A stretch of 39,808 nucleotides of DNA, taken from positions 1 to 39,808 of the forward strand of contig CAMLLB010000036.1 in the NCBI GenBank assembly GCA_946480815.1, read 5' to 3'. Positions 23,857-32,662 of this stretch are shown here, one piece after another. A program made the translations under genes and the position numbers. The notes under the pieces were generated by a model. It was not told the DNA's origin. It made no database searches and was given only the letters and a program-made list of their open reading frames with translations. This stretch comes from an uncultured Flavobacteriales bacterium. GTDB lineage: Bacteria; Bacteroidota; Bacteroidia; Flavobacteriales; Crocinitomicaceae. Positions within the stretch are counted from its first letter, which is position 1. Each line of letters starts with the position of its first letter.

Positions 23857-24561
23857 TTACAAATCGATATCACGGAGAGAATAGATAACCTGTTCCAAAG
23901 GCATTTCATGAATCAGTTTAGATAACTTTTTGGCAACGAGTTCCGGAGAGTAAAGTTGCCCCGAATTTTTGTATTCCTTGAAACGGGCTACTTCTGAAAA
24001 CAAATCTTCATCTGTATTTCGAATAGTTGCCTGCATAGCTGTATCTACGACCCCGGGTGCAACCGAAAGGCAATGAAAGTTTCTTCCCAATTGCTGTTCT
24101 TCCAGGTGGATGGTTTGACAGAACAAATCCACTGCTGCCTTGGAGGCGCAATAAGATGCCCAGGAAGCAATCGGGCTCTTTCCTGCCCCCGAACTGATGA
24201 AAACGGATATAAAACGAGTTGTTTTGGGAATCTGCCCGAGCAATTTTTGTAAAATGCTTGCTCCTGCAAATAAATTGACTTGCATGACTTCGACAATCTC
24301 TTTGGAGTCCAGCCTTTCGAAATAATCTACTTTTCCCAAAATACCTGCATTGTGAATGAAAATGATTCGTTCGGAATCCAGTTGAGGAAAAGAAAGTCGT
24401 TCCACTGAGCCGGGGTTACTCAAATCACAATGAACGGATGAATAATTGGAATGTGAAATCGTGTGAGTTCTCCCGATTCCGATTACTTTTGGGCCTTGGG
24501 CCAGATAGTTTTCTGCAATTGCTTTTCCAATTCCTTTGGAGGTGCCTGTAATGATTACCAT
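23857..24561 (-). CDS. short-chain dehydrogenase/reductase
   Basis: A 234-residue SDR oxidoreductase. The cofactor motif is TGTSKGIG (5-12), the structural motif is HNAG, and the catalytic triad is S124 in the FISSGAG region, Y137 and K141 (YCASK). The sequence WASYCASKAAVDLFCQ is typical. The family uses NAD(P)H; an acidic or basic residue after the second strand (GIGRTH) suggests NADPH preference, and the overall layout resembles the sepiapterin reductase/benzil reductase branch. The substrate cannot be inferred. It is in the same orientation as the next gene upstream (a PLP enzyme), but a terminator and repeat lie between them, so they are not one operon. The ATG at 24561 precedes the first strand directly. 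Confidence 0.93.
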   Translation of the reverse strand: MVIITGTSKGIGKAIAENYLAQGPKVIGIGRTHTISHSNYSSVHCDLSNPGSVERLSFPQLDSERIIFIHNAGILGKVDYFERLDSKEIVEVMQVNLFAGASILQKLLGQIPKTTRFISVFISSGAGKSPIASWASYCASKAAVDLFCQTIHLEEQQLGRNFHCLSVAPGVVDTAMQATIRNTDEDLFSEVARFKEYKNSGQLYSPELVAKKLSKLIHEMPLEQVIYSLRDIDL

Positions 24562-24582
24562 GCTTTAAAATTCAAAATGATG

Positions 24583-24600
24583 TTCCGATAACTATCGGAA
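24583..24600. repeat. short palindrome TTCCGATAACTATCGGAA
   Basis: An 18-nt near-perfect palindrome (arms TTCCGATA and TATCGGAA) lies 21 nt upstream of the SDR start codon. It is related in form to the TCCG...CGGA palindromes at 13246-13259 and 17499-17516. It could be an operator for the SDR gene or a repeat element. Confidence 0.45.
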
Positions 24601-24725
24601 TCAAAATTCAAAACTAATTGAAAATTGAGAATGCAAAATTGAAAAGTAGAGATCTGTTTTAGTAGATCGATACGATTTATTTACAACTTAATTCCTTTTC
24701 AATTGTCCATTGTCCATTTTCAACT
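24601..24725. repeat. inverted repeat of AATTGAAAA-type words
   Basis: The left half (24601-24646) is made of repeated words such as AATTCAAAAC, TTGAAAATTGA and AATTGAAAAG. The right half (24695-24725) carries the complements, for example CTTTTCAATT (24695-24704), which pairs with AATTGAAAAG (24637-24646). The same element type recurs at 25999-26120, on the other side of the PLP-enzyme gene. Confidence 0.6.
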
Positions 24726-24740
24726 CATGCGGTATTAAAT

Positions 24741-24779
24741 AAAAAAGCGTTTCGTTCGAATTGCTCGAAGAAACGCTTT
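24741..24779 (-). terminator. rho-independent terminator of the PLP enzyme gene
   Basis: AAAGCGTTTC (24744-24753) pairs with GAAACGCTTT (24770-24779), with a TTCG/CGAA inner stem. On the reverse strand the stem is followed by TTTTTTATTT. It lies 24 nt after the stop codon at 24803. Confidence 0.85.
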
Positions 24780-24802
24780 AGAAAATTTATTTAATGCTTA
24801 TC

Positions 24803-25957
24803 TTATGCCAATGCCTGCTTCAAATCCGCGATCAAATCATCTACATGTTCAACACCTACGCTTAAACGAAGTAAGTTGTCTACAACACCGGCCTTTTCTC
24901 TTTCTTCTTTTGGAATAGAAGCGTGGGTCATGGTTGCCGGATGATTGATCAATGATTCAACACCTCCCAATGATTCTGCCAACGAGAAAACCTGGAACGA
25001 TGAAGCAACACGGTACGTGTTTTCGATACTCTTATCTTTTAGAACGATCGAGATCATTCCGCCGAAATCACGCATTTGTTTCTTTGCGATTTCATGGTTC
25101 GGGTGCTCCGGAAAGCCTGGCCAGTATACTTTTTCAATAGCAGGATGGTCTTTCAGGAAGTGCGCGATCTGTTTCCCGTTCTCGCAATGACGTTGCATCC
25201 GTAAGTGCAGGGTTTTAATTCCTCTCAATACCAAAAATGAATCCATCGGACCAGGATTTGCACCCGAACTGTTCAATATAAAGTACAATTGCTCGTGAAT
25301 AGCAGTGTCGTTTGTGATCAAAGCTCCCATAACAACATCCGAGTGGCCGCCCAAATACTTGGTAACCGAATGCATGACGATCGTTGCTCCCAAATCCAGC
25401 GGGTTTTGCAAATAAGGGGATGCGAATGTATTGTCTGCAACCAGGATAATATTGTTTGCTTTCGCAATGTTTGCTACAGCTTCAATATCAATAATCTGCA
25501 TGGTTGGATTCGTCGGAGTTTCAGCCCAGATTAGTTTGGTATTTGCATTGATGTATTTGTTCACATTGTCAGCATCGGTTAAATCGATGAAATGGAACTT
25601 GATCCCGAATTTCTCATAGATCTTTGTAAATAAACGATAGGTTCCGCCATACAAATCATCACCTGTAATCACTTCATCACCTGGTTGTAATAATTTCAAT
25701 ACGGCATCCGTTGCTGCAACACCACTACTGAAGCAAACACAGTGTTTTCCATTTTCCAATGCGGCAATGTTTGCCTGAAGAGCTTCACGGGTCGGGTTTT
25801 TCCCACGGGCATATCCATATCCTTTATTTACTCCGGGAGATTCCTGAACGTAAGTAGAAGTTTGAAAAATCGGAGTCATGATCGCCCCGGTAGTTTCATC
25901 CGGATGTACGCCCGCATGAATTGCTTTGGTACCGAATTTCATATCTTGTTCTTTCAT
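24803..25957 (-). CDS. cystathionine gamma-synthase/lyase family PLP enzyme
   Basis: A 384-residue member of the Cys/Met metabolism PLP-enzyme family. The PLP lysine is K200 in HSVTKYLGGHSD. Other landmarks are FSSGVAATDAV, GDDLYGGTYRLF, ETPTNPTMQIIDI, DNTFASPYLQNPLDLGA and SLGGVESLINHPATMTHA. The GDDLYGGTYRLF and HPATMTHASIP features point to the cystathionine gamma-synthase/gamma-lyase branch rather than methionine gamma-lyase. Choosing between synthase (metB) and lyase by sequence is unreliable, so I give no symbol. It would act in Cys/Met transsulfuration. The ATG at 25957 is used; an internal ATG five codons later (MKFGTKAIHAG) is also possible. A perfect -7 box lies 27 nt upstream. Confidence 0.93.
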   Translation of the reverse strand: MKEQDMKFGTKAIHAGVHPDETTGAIMTPIFQTSTYVQESPGVNKGYGYARGKNPTREALQANIAALENGKHCVCFSSGVAATDAVLKLLQPGDEVITGDDLYGGTYRLFTKIYEKFGIKFHFIDLTDADNVNKYINANTKLIWAETPTNPTMQIIDIEAVANIAKANNIILVADNTFASPYLQNPLDLGATIVMHSVTKYLGGHSDVVMGALITNDTAIHEQLYFILNSSGANPGPMDSFLVLRGIKTLHLRMQRHCENGKQIAHFLKDHPAIEKVYWPGFPEHPNHEIAKKQMRDFGGMISIVLKDKSIENTYRVASSFQVFSLAESLGGVESLINHPATMTHASIPKEEREKAGVVDNLLRLSVGVEHVDDLIADLKQALA

Positions 25958-25984
25958 AGAAATTGATTCAATTTTACAGAATCA

Positions 25985-25992
25985 CAAAGTTA
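25985..25992 (-). promoter_or_regulatory. -7 box TAACTTTG of the PLP enzyme gene
   Basis: The reverse strand reads TAACTTTG, a perfect TAnnTTTG match, 27 nt before the ATG at 25957. No clear -33 element is seen, since the sequence behind it belongs to a repeat. Confidence 0.6.
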
Positions 25993-25998
25993 ATAGTT

Positions 25999-26120
25999 CA
26001 ATTGAAAATGGAGAAGTTAAAATTGAAAAGTCAGTTTCGATAAATACTTAAATCCCTTCAAAATGCTCCGAATTGAAATGAATTCAACGCTTTTCAATTC
26101 TCCATTTTCCATTTTCAATT
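25999..26120. repeat. inverted repeat of AATTGAAAATGG-type words
   Basis: AATTGAAAATGGAGAA (26000-26015) is complementary to TTCTCCATTTT (26098-26108) and to CCATTTTCAATT (26109-26120). AATTGAAAAG (26021-26030) pairs with CTTTTCAATT (26090-26099). This makes two nested arms. It lies between the divergent PLP enzyme and helicase genes, overlapping neither. The family is the same as at 24601-24725. Confidence 0.65.
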
Positions 26121-26150
26121 CCGAAAGCATTATTTTCGTCAAGCAATTCC

Positions 26151-29100
26151 ATGAATTACTCAGCAACAAATATCAGCGATTTTATCCATGCCTTGTCGGA
26201 CATGCCGAAGACGGATATGCTGGTAAATCTGACGGAATCTTCCCATTCACTCATTAGCCTGGAGGAATTCCCAAAGGATAAGTTCCAGGTTCAATTGGAA
26301 GGTAAATGGAAAACGATCTGGCAAACAGCCAATAAATTTCGCCTGGAATCGGATGTTAACTCGTTGTGCCTGGTTTTCGGGACGGTTTCTTCACAATTTC
26401 AGGCAGGTACGGTCAAGTCTCCCTTGCTGATTATCCCGTTGAATTGGGAATATACACGCATCACCAACACCCTTCAATTGGAATTAATGGAAGAGGCAGC
26501 GGAAATCAATCCGTATATCCGCTTCCTGTATTCCGAATTAAATAAAAAGTCGTTGAGTGATCTGCCCGAAGAATTGAGCTTGTCGGAAAAATTGGAATGG
26601 GTGAGTGAGCAGTTTAAAAAGCTGGACGAGGAAGTCGTACTATCGCATGAAATTTATACAGGCAATTTCCATTACCACCGCTTTCATTTGTTGCGTGAAT
26701 TGGAAGGGATTGAACGCTCTGAAAACAAAAGCGGACTGGTTGAGCAATTGCTTGGAAATGATTTCGAACCGGCAAAGGAACTGGATTTACCCTCCAATCT
26801 GATTTATCCTGCGGATGTGGACCAAAAGCGCGTTTTCAATGTACTTAGTTCTCAAAATGTGTTGTTGCAAGGTCCTCCGGGGACAGGAAAATCGCAGGTT
26901 TTAATTAATATTCTCGGTAAAGGGTTAAAGAAAAGTTTAAAAACGTTGGTCGTTTCTGAGAAGAAAGTAGCGTTGGATGTATTGGTCAAAAAGCTTGCAG
27001 AATTGGAATTGGATTCGTTTGCATTTGCAGTGCATAGTCAGACCAAGTCAAAAGATTTGCTGAGTCGGTTGAAAAGAACCTGGGACGTATTGGAAAGTGT
27101 GGAATTGCAAGCGGTACAAAACCTGCAACTGTCCGAACAACTCTACGCGAACCTCCAGTTGTTGCTGGATCGTTTAAATACATCCGACTATTTTGAAGGA
27201 GTTTCATACAAAGAACTTCAGGATTTGTTGCTGGAAACTCCCATTACAACGGATCGGTTTTCAAGTGCTATTCCCAAAATTGATGAGTGGATTACTTGTA
27301 GACCGTTGATCCAAAAACTGGATAAACAATTGAATGGCTTTTCGAGGTTGAGAGGACTAAAACCGGCATTTTTCGAAAAATGGTGCGGAGATCAACTGAT
27401 CAAAAGCGGATTGACGTATCTGGATTCGATCCAACGCAAGTTGACAGAAGTCATTTCGTTTGGTGATCTGGAAAAAATGATCGCTGTTTCGGGTCGTTGT
27501 CAATTGGTTGAAAACGAATATTATAAAACGTATAGCCAACTTATTTCTAAGCCGAAGGAATGGAAAAAGTTTGAGAAGAATGTTCATTTATTCCTTGATT
27601 TAACGGAACGAATGACTGTCCTGGAAGCAGAAAACCAAATCTGGAAACAAGTTCCTTCCAAAAGTCAATTGGAATCCTGGGAGCAGGCAACTACATGGAT
27701 CCGGCTTCGCAAACGAAAAAAGAGTATTGAACGCTTATTGAATGACCCTTCAATCCTTCCGGAAATTGCCGTTTCCAATTGGAAAAAGTATTTAACGGAA
27801 AAAGAAAAAGTTCAGGAGCTCGAGAGTTATTTCAGAGAATTGGGATTGGATCCGGGCAGACACGCCCTGGAAATGGGTATGCACTTTGCGACGAGCCTGG
27901 AGAAACAAAGCGGTTCTTTGTTAAGTGAAATTGCCGGCTGGACACAGGAAAAACGGATGTCAATTATTGCGCTGGCTCCAGATTTCGATCAGCTGAAATC
28001 CATTTTAACACGCTATTTTGATTTAAGCGATGAGGTTGTTCTAAGAGAATTCTTACTTCAAAAACAAGCAGATTTTGTGGAGTTGAGTGCTGTTTATGAA
28101 GACCTGAAATCGTTATCCCGTTTGTACTTCGGATTAATGGAGGAAGTGGATTCGTGGCAGGAAATGCAATCCTTAATTGTATTCAGCTCATTGAAGAAAA
28201 TAGAATCGGTCAATCCGGAGATTGTTAAATTTTCAGGAGAAGCATTAAAAGAGCGCCTGGATAAACTGATTGAAACCGAGAATACTGAATTTGCTGATTT
28301 TGCCCGTTCACTTCGTATCCAGATCCAAAAGCAATTTGCAGCGTTTGAAGAACTCTTGAGAACACCCGCACAAAAACTGTCTGTTCCCCAAAAAGAGCTC
28401 AAGGCAAGATTAAAGAAAGGGAAATCATTGTTGGTGAAGGAATTCGCGAAAACCAGGAATCACATTACCATCCGGAATTTAATTGCAAGTGATGCAAAAG
28501 AATGGGTGCAATTGTTAATCCCGATCTGGCTCGCAACACCCAACCAGGTAGCAGATCATTTTCCTTTGGAAACAGCGTTGTTTGACCTGGTACTATTTGA
28601 TGAAGCAAGCCAGCTTCCCTTACCGAATGCTTTGGGATCATTGTTCCGCTCCAAACGCGCGTTGGTTGCCGGAGACGATCAGCAAATGGCCCCGTCTTCG
28701 TATTTTGGTAAGAATTTCGGATTTCACGACTTATTACACCAGGCATCGTATTACTTTGAACGCGTACCGCTGCGACATCATTACCGTTCCGAATACCCGG
28801 AACTGATCCGTTTTTCAAACAAACATTTTTATAAGGACGAATTGATCGTTTATCCTTCTCCGCAGCGAAAACAAGTGCTTTTTCACCAGTATATTGAAAA
28901 CGGGGTCTTTGAAGATCGGAAGAATCAATCAGAGGCAAAGGCAGTTGCAGATTATTTAGAAACGTTTAAAAATTGGGAGAAACAAACCATTGGAATTGTG
29001 GCGTTTTCCGAAGAACAATTAAAGACGATCTGGAACGCATGTTCGGTTCGGGTGCAGGAACTCATCACCATCAGACAAGAGGAAAACATGCTAAGCTTCA

Positions 29101-29525
29101 AAGCACTGGAAAATGTGCAGGGAGATGAAGCCGATTGCCTGATCATCAGTTTAGGTTATGCAAGAAATCCCGAAGGAACCTTTCAAATGCGTTTCGGACC
29201 TTTGAATCAAGCGAACGGGCACAAGCGATTGAACGTCTTATTGACTCGTGCAAAACAGGAAATGCATTTTTTTACTTCTGTAAAAGCAGCGGATTTTGAA
29301 TTATCGGAAAATGAATCGGTGAATCTATTGCGAAGATTCCTGCAGGAACTGGAAGCATTTCAAACTTCAGGTAAGGAGTTGGTTTTCCCATATGGATTGG
29401 AAATCGAAACGATTGAAAATAATAAAGTCCGTTTCAAAAGCACGTATTCCCAAATTCCGAACGGACAAGATCTGGTCACCTTTCATCGCCTGATGAATCA
29501 GCGAGGGTGGAAAATGACTTATTAA
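26151..29525 (+). CDS. large SF1 (UPF1-like) helicase/ATPase
   Basis: A 1124-residue cytoplasmic protein. The N-terminal region (about 1-230) resembles the DUF4011-type head of some bacterial UPF1-like helicases. The helicase core has Walker A GPPGTGKS at 241-248, a motif Ia region (TLVVSEKKVALDVLV), Walker B with FDEASQLPLP at D817-E818, motif III (LVAGDDQQMAP), motif IV/RHHYRS and the motif V-VI region VQGDEADCLIISLG and RLNVLLTRAKQEM. A coiled-coil-rich insert of about 500 residues separates motif Ia from Walker B. No nuclease motif is obvious at the C-terminus. The substrate (DNA or RNA) is unknown. It stands alone, with no evident operon partner. TATTTTCG at 26131-26138 is a weak -7 candidate. 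Confidence 0.9.
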   Translation: MNYSATNISDFIHALSDMPKTDMLVNLTESSHSLISLEEFPKDKFQVQLEGKWKTIWQTANKFRLESDVNSLCLVFGTVSSQFQAGTVKSPLLIIPLNWEYTRITNTLQLELMEEAAEINPYIRFLYSELNKKSLSDLPEELSLSEKLEWVSEQFKKLDEEVVLSHEIYTGNFHYHRFHLLRELEGIERSENKSGLVEQLLGNDFEPAKELDLPSNLIYPADVDQKRVFNVLSSQNVLLQGPPGTGKSQVLINILGKGLKKSLKTLVVSEKKVALDVLVKKLAELELDSFAFAVHSQTKSKDLLSRLKRTWDVLESVELQAVQNLQLSEQLYANLQLLLDRLNTSDYFEGVSYKELQDLLLETPITTDRFSSAIPKIDEWITCRPLIQKLDKQLNGFSRLRGLKPAFFEKWCGDQLIKSGLTYLDSIQRKLTEVISFGDLEKMIAVSGRCQLVENEYYKTYSQLISKPKEWKKFEKNVHLFLDLTERMTVLEAENQIWKQVPSKSQLESWEQATTWIRLRKRKKSIERLLNDPSILPEIAVSNWKKYLTEKEKVQELESYFRELGLDPGRHALEMGMHFATSLEKQSGSLLSEIAGWTQEKRMSIIALAPDFDQLKSILTRYFDLSDEVVLREFLLQKQADFVELSAVYEDLKSLSRLYFGLMEEVDSWQEMQSLIVFSSLKKIESVNPEIVKFSGEALKERLDKLIETENTEFADFARSLRIQIQKQFAAFEELLRTPAQKLSVPQKELKARLKKGKSLLVKEFAKTRNHITIRNLIASDAKEWVQLLIPIWLATPNQVADHFPLETALFDLVLFDEASQLPLPNALGSLFRSKRALVAGDDQQMAPSSYFGKNFGFHDLLHQASYYFERVPLRHHYRSEYPELIRFSNKHFYKDELIVYPSPQRKQVLFHQYIENGVFEDRKNQSEAKAVADYLETFKNWEKQTIGIVAFSEEQLKTIWNACSVRVQELITIRQEENMLSFKALENVQGDEADCLIISLGYARNPEGTFQMRFGPLNQANGHKRLNVLLTRAKQEMHFFTSVKAADFELSENESVNLLRRFLQELEAFQTSGKELVFPYGLEIETIENNKVRFKSTYSQIPNGQDLVTFHRLMNQRGWKMTY

Positions 29526-29532
29526 GGCCAGA

Positions 29533-29575
29533 GAAAATGAAAACGAGAACGATGATTTATGTTCTCCTCATTTTC
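29533..29575 (+). terminator. hairpin after the helicase gene
   Basis: GAAAATGA (29533-29540) pairs with TCATTTTC (29568-29575), and GAGAAC (29545-29550) with GTTCTC (29561-29566), with a short loop. The T-rich sequence TTCTGTTTTTC follows. It starts 7 nt after the helicase stop codon and is the best candidate for its terminator, or a repeat of the word-built type. Confidence 0.6.
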
Positions 29576-29627
29576 ATTCTGTTTTTCATTCTGTTTTTTG
29601 TATATTGGACAGCTTAAAAAACTGAAA

Positions 29628-32165
29628 ATGAAAAAACTACTCTCCTCATTGTTGTTCCTGACAATTCTAAATGTTTGTTTCGGACAAAGCGAATTGGCTT
29701 CAATTCAGCGCTACTTGCAGGACCATGCAGGTAAGTGGAACCTGAAGGCCACAGACTTTTCCACGCTTGAATTTGTTTCAAGTGCTTCTTCGAAAGCTTC
29801 CAATACCAGGCATCTGAAAGTGCGGCAGACTAAAAACGGCATTTCAATTATTGACGGTTTCGGCATCATTACGATCAGTGATAACCAGGTGATCCACGTA
29901 ACGGCTAATTTTGTTTCTGTTTCGGAACCAGCGAATCAGTCGGCCTTGAGTGCAACGGAAGCAGTGAATGCGTCCCTGAGGCATTTGAACCTGTCAACTG
30001 CTGCATTGAAACAACTTCAGCAGAAGGGAAACAGTTTCCTTTTTTCAAAAGAAGGAATCTCGAAGGAAGATATTCCGGCGAAATTGGTGCTTGGTAATCA
30101 CAAGGGGCAATTGGTGTACTTGTGGGATCTAAGTATTTGTCCGTTGAGTTCAGAACATTGGTGGTCGATGAGATTGAATGCGGAAACCGGTGAAGTGATT
30201 TTTCAGAATGATTGGATTACACATTGTTCCGCAGAGCATTGTTCTGATGAAAATCACCACATTGCTCAATCCATGATGGTTCCGCCGCCGCCGCCCGGAG
30301 CAGATCAATACAAAGTATATGCTTTACCGAATATCAGCCCGGCGCACGGAGATCGTGTTCTGGTGGTAAACCCTTCTGATGTGACTTATTCTCCTTTCGG
30401 ATGGCATGACACGGACGGACTTGCAGGTGATGAGTATACGATCACTCGCGGGAACAATGTGTACGCTTCTGATGACATCGATAATGATGATATTCCCGGT
30501 TATTCCCCGGATGGAGGTGCCGCGCTGGATTTTGATTTTGCATACGACTCCCTGGTAGGAGTTCAGGGGAACCTGGATGCGGTAATCACCAACTTGTTCT
30601 ACATGAACAATATGATGCACGACATTTGGGCACATTATGGTTTCGATGAAGAAAGCGGGAACTTCCAGGAAACAAATTATTCCGGTTCGGGATTTGGATT
30701 TGACCAGGTAATGGCTGATGCCCAGGACGGAAGCGGAACGAATAATGCCAATTTCGGAACACCGCCCGATGGGATGAATCCGCGCATGCAAATGTATTTA
30801 TGGACGGAAAGCAATGTTCCGGACCTGTTGACGATCAATGCACCGGCAATCATTTCCGGGGCTTATAACTGTTCTACGGCAGGATTCGGGCCACCTGTAC
30901 CAACTACTCCAATTACAGAAGATATCGTCCTGGTTATAGATGACGGAACAGATACAACCGATGCGTGCGGAGTGATTACAAACGGCGCAGCTTTGGCCGG
31001 AAAAATTGCCCTGGTGAGAAGAGGTTCCTGTACTTTTGCTGACAAAGTGATGGCTTGCCAGAATTTTGGTGCAGTTGCAGTAATTGTCATGAACAATACC
31101 GGTACAAGTACGCAGGCAATGGGAGGAGGAACCGGAGCAGAAACGATTCCAGCTATCATGGTTTCAAAACCAAATGGAGATGCTTTCGTGAGTCAGCTTA
31201 ATCAGGGAACCACAGTAAACGGAACCATTGTAAATCCTGGTGATTTAACAGCTACTGATTCCGATTTCGACAATATGATCATTGCCCACGAATATGGGCA
31301 CGGAATTTCAACACGTTTGGTTGGTGGAGCAGATAATGCAGATTGTTTGTGGAATGCAGAGCAAATGGGTGAAGGCTGGTCCGACTGGTTCGGTTTGATG
31401 ATCACACAAGTTGCTTCTGACCAGGGAACGGATGGAAGAGGAGTAGGTACTTATGTTACGAACGAGCCGAACAATGGCGGTGGAATCCGCCCGGCACGAT
31501 ATTCCACAGATTTTGCGATCAACGATTATACCTATGGAAATACGAACAGCAATGCGTTGAGCCAGCCTCACGGAATCGGGTTTGTTTGGGCAACGATCCT
31601 ATGGGATTTGAATTGGGCCCTGATTGATGAATATGGTTTTGATCCGAACATGAAGACAGGAACAGGAGGAAATAATAGGGCAATGAATCTGGTGATCGAA
31701 GGATTGAAATTAACCGCTTGCGGACCAGGATTTGTTGACGGTCGTGATGGAATTCTTGCTGCAGATCAAATCCTGTATGGTGGTGCAAACAAATGTTTAA
31801 TTTGGAATGTGTTTGCAAAAAGAGGAGTTGGTTTTTCTGCAAACCAGGGAGATACGGATGATCGAAACGACCAGGTGGAAGCGTTTGATTTACCGGTGGA
31901 ATGTACTTTAGGATTGACTGAGAATAAAGCTGTGGTATATGTGCAGGTTTATCCGAATCCAAGCAACGGAAAATTGACAGTTAAAAACAACCATTCAGAA
32001 ATCAATGAGATTGAATTGATTGATTTGAGCGGAAAAGTAGTTTACACGAAATCTGTCAATGGAAACGAAGTGGTGATAGATATCAGCGCTCTGAACAAAG
32101 GGTTGTATTTGATGAAAGTGAAAACTCAAAACGGAACGGAAACTATCCGGGTAGAACGTTTTTAG
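29628..32165 (+). CDS. secreted M36 (fungalysin) metalloprotease with PA domain and T9SS sorting domain
   Basis: An 845-residue exported protease. Signal peptide at 1-20 (MKKLLSSLLFLTILNVCFGQ), then an FTP/propeptide region to about 200. The M36 fold is interrupted by a protease-associated (PA) domain at about 410-525 (KIALVRRGSCTFADKVMACQ, AVAVIVMNN). The zinc site is HEYGH (H554, E555, H558) plus E582 in the GEGWSDWFG motif. The C-terminal VYPNPSNGKLTVKN through LNKGLYLMKVKTQNG is a type A T9SS sorting domain. I chose the ATG at 29628 because it begins a clean signal peptide; longer frames upstream add a hydrophobic, T-rich coding artefact. It probably is a secreted endopeptidase. Its stop overlaps the stop of the convergent gene by 4 nt. 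Confidence 0.93.
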   Translation: MKKLLSSLLFLTILNVCFGQSELASIQRYLQDHAGKWNLKATDFSTLEFVSSASSKASNTRHLKVRQTKNGISIIDGFGIITISDNQVIHVTANFVSVSEPANQSALSATEAVNASLRHLNLSTAALKQLQQKGNSFLFSKEGISKEDIPAKLVLGNHKGQLVYLWDLSICPLSSEHWWSMRLNAETGEVIFQNDWITHCSAEHCSDENHHIAQSMMVPPPPPGADQYKVYALPNISPAHGDRVLVVNPSDVTYSPFGWHDTDGLAGDEYTITRGNNVYASDDIDNDDIPGYSPDGGAALDFDFAYDSLVGVQGNLDAVITNLFYMNNMMHDIWAHYGFDEESGNFQETNYSGSGFGFDQVMADAQDGSGTNNANFGTPPDGMNPRMQMYLWTESNVPDLLTINAPAIISGAYNCSTAGFGPPVPTTPITEDIVLVIDDGTDTTDACGVITNGAALAGKIALVRRGSCTFADKVMACQNFGAVAVIVMNNTGTSTQAMGGGTGAETIPAIMVSKPNGDAFVSQLNQGTTVNGTIVNPGDLTATDSDFDNMIIAHEYGHGISTRLVGGADNADCLWNAEQMGEGWSDWFGLMITQVASDQGTDGRGVGTYVTNEPNNGGGIRPARYSTDFAINDYTYGNTNSNALSQPHGIGFVWATILWDLNWALIDEYGFDPNMKTGTGGNNRAMNLVIEGLKLTACGPGFVDGRDGILAADQILYGGANKCLIWNVFAKRGVGFSANQGDTDDRNDQVEAFDLPVECTLGLTENKAVVYVQVYPNPSNGKLTVKNNHSEINEIELIDLSGKVVYTKSVNGNEVVIDISALNKGLYLMKVKTQNGTETIRVERF

Positions 32166-32662
32166 TTCTTTTTAAATCGAATATTTTGCAAGAATCCGAC
32201 GTGGTAAGATTGAACTTCTGCGTCGGATTTTTCTTTGGTACCTGATGTTACCTCAAAATACAATTCGTTTTCGGTCCATTCATAGACGGAAGTCAGCAGA
32301 ATTCCTTCGACTTCAAAAACAGAAACCAGGCGTTTTCCGAAGAGATAAGAGTCGAGTTTAATTCCATAACCTTCGTCGATTTGGTAATAGTTTCCACCCT
32401 TATAAACCAAATGATAGTCTTTTACGATGGGATTTTTGGTCGACAGGTATTGCATTTTCCATCGAAATACGGAATCATCCTGTTGCCTGACTTCCAATAT
32501 AACAGGAACGCTATCCGTCAAAGCACCTTCACTGTAAATATGCATGGTTCCCTTCCAGTTCCCGACACAGTGGAGACCAAAATTTTGCTGGGAAAAGGCA
32601 TTTCCGGAAATCAGAACCATCAAGAAGACAATCCAAAGGAGTTGTATTGGTTTAATGCGCAT
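32162..32662 (-). CDS. small exported protein, function unknown, coupled to polA
   Basis: A 166-residue protein with a signal peptide (about 1-24, ending SGNAFSQ). The mature part is beta-rich: GNWKGTMHIYSEG, SVFRWKMQYLS, KDYHLVYKGGNYYQIDEGYGIKLDSYLFGKRLVSVFEVEG and LYFEVTSGTKEK. It reads like a small beta-barrel or lipocalin-like periplasmic protein, although I do not recognise the family. It starts inside the end of polA with an 11-nt overlap (ATGCGCATTAA), so it is expressed with polA. Its last base overlaps the M36 gene stop on the other strand. No function is suggested by polA itself. Confidence 0.78.
   Translation of the reverse strand: MRIKPIQLLWIVFLMVLISGNAFSQQNFGLHCVGNWKGTMHIYSEGALTDSVPVILEVRQQDDSVFRWKMQYLSTKNPIVKDYHLVYKGGNYYQIDEGYGIKLDSYLFGKRLVSVFEVEGILLTSVYEWTENELYFEVTSGTKEKSDAEVQSYHVGFLQNIRFKKN

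Noticed and set aside
24803..25957. Transposition of the PLP enzyme gene by its flanking repeats
   Set aside because: The repeats are short AT-rich word arrays without target duplications, and the gene is typical for the phylum, so mobility is not supported by the sequence alone.
28465..28938. Reverse-strand open frame of 157 codons inside the helicase gene
   Set aside because: It is antisense to the conserved helicase motifs II and III, and has no recognisable domain.
31519..31962. Reverse-strand open frame inside the M36 protease
   Set aside because: It lies antisense to the C-terminal catalytic and sorting region, with unusual composition and no family features.
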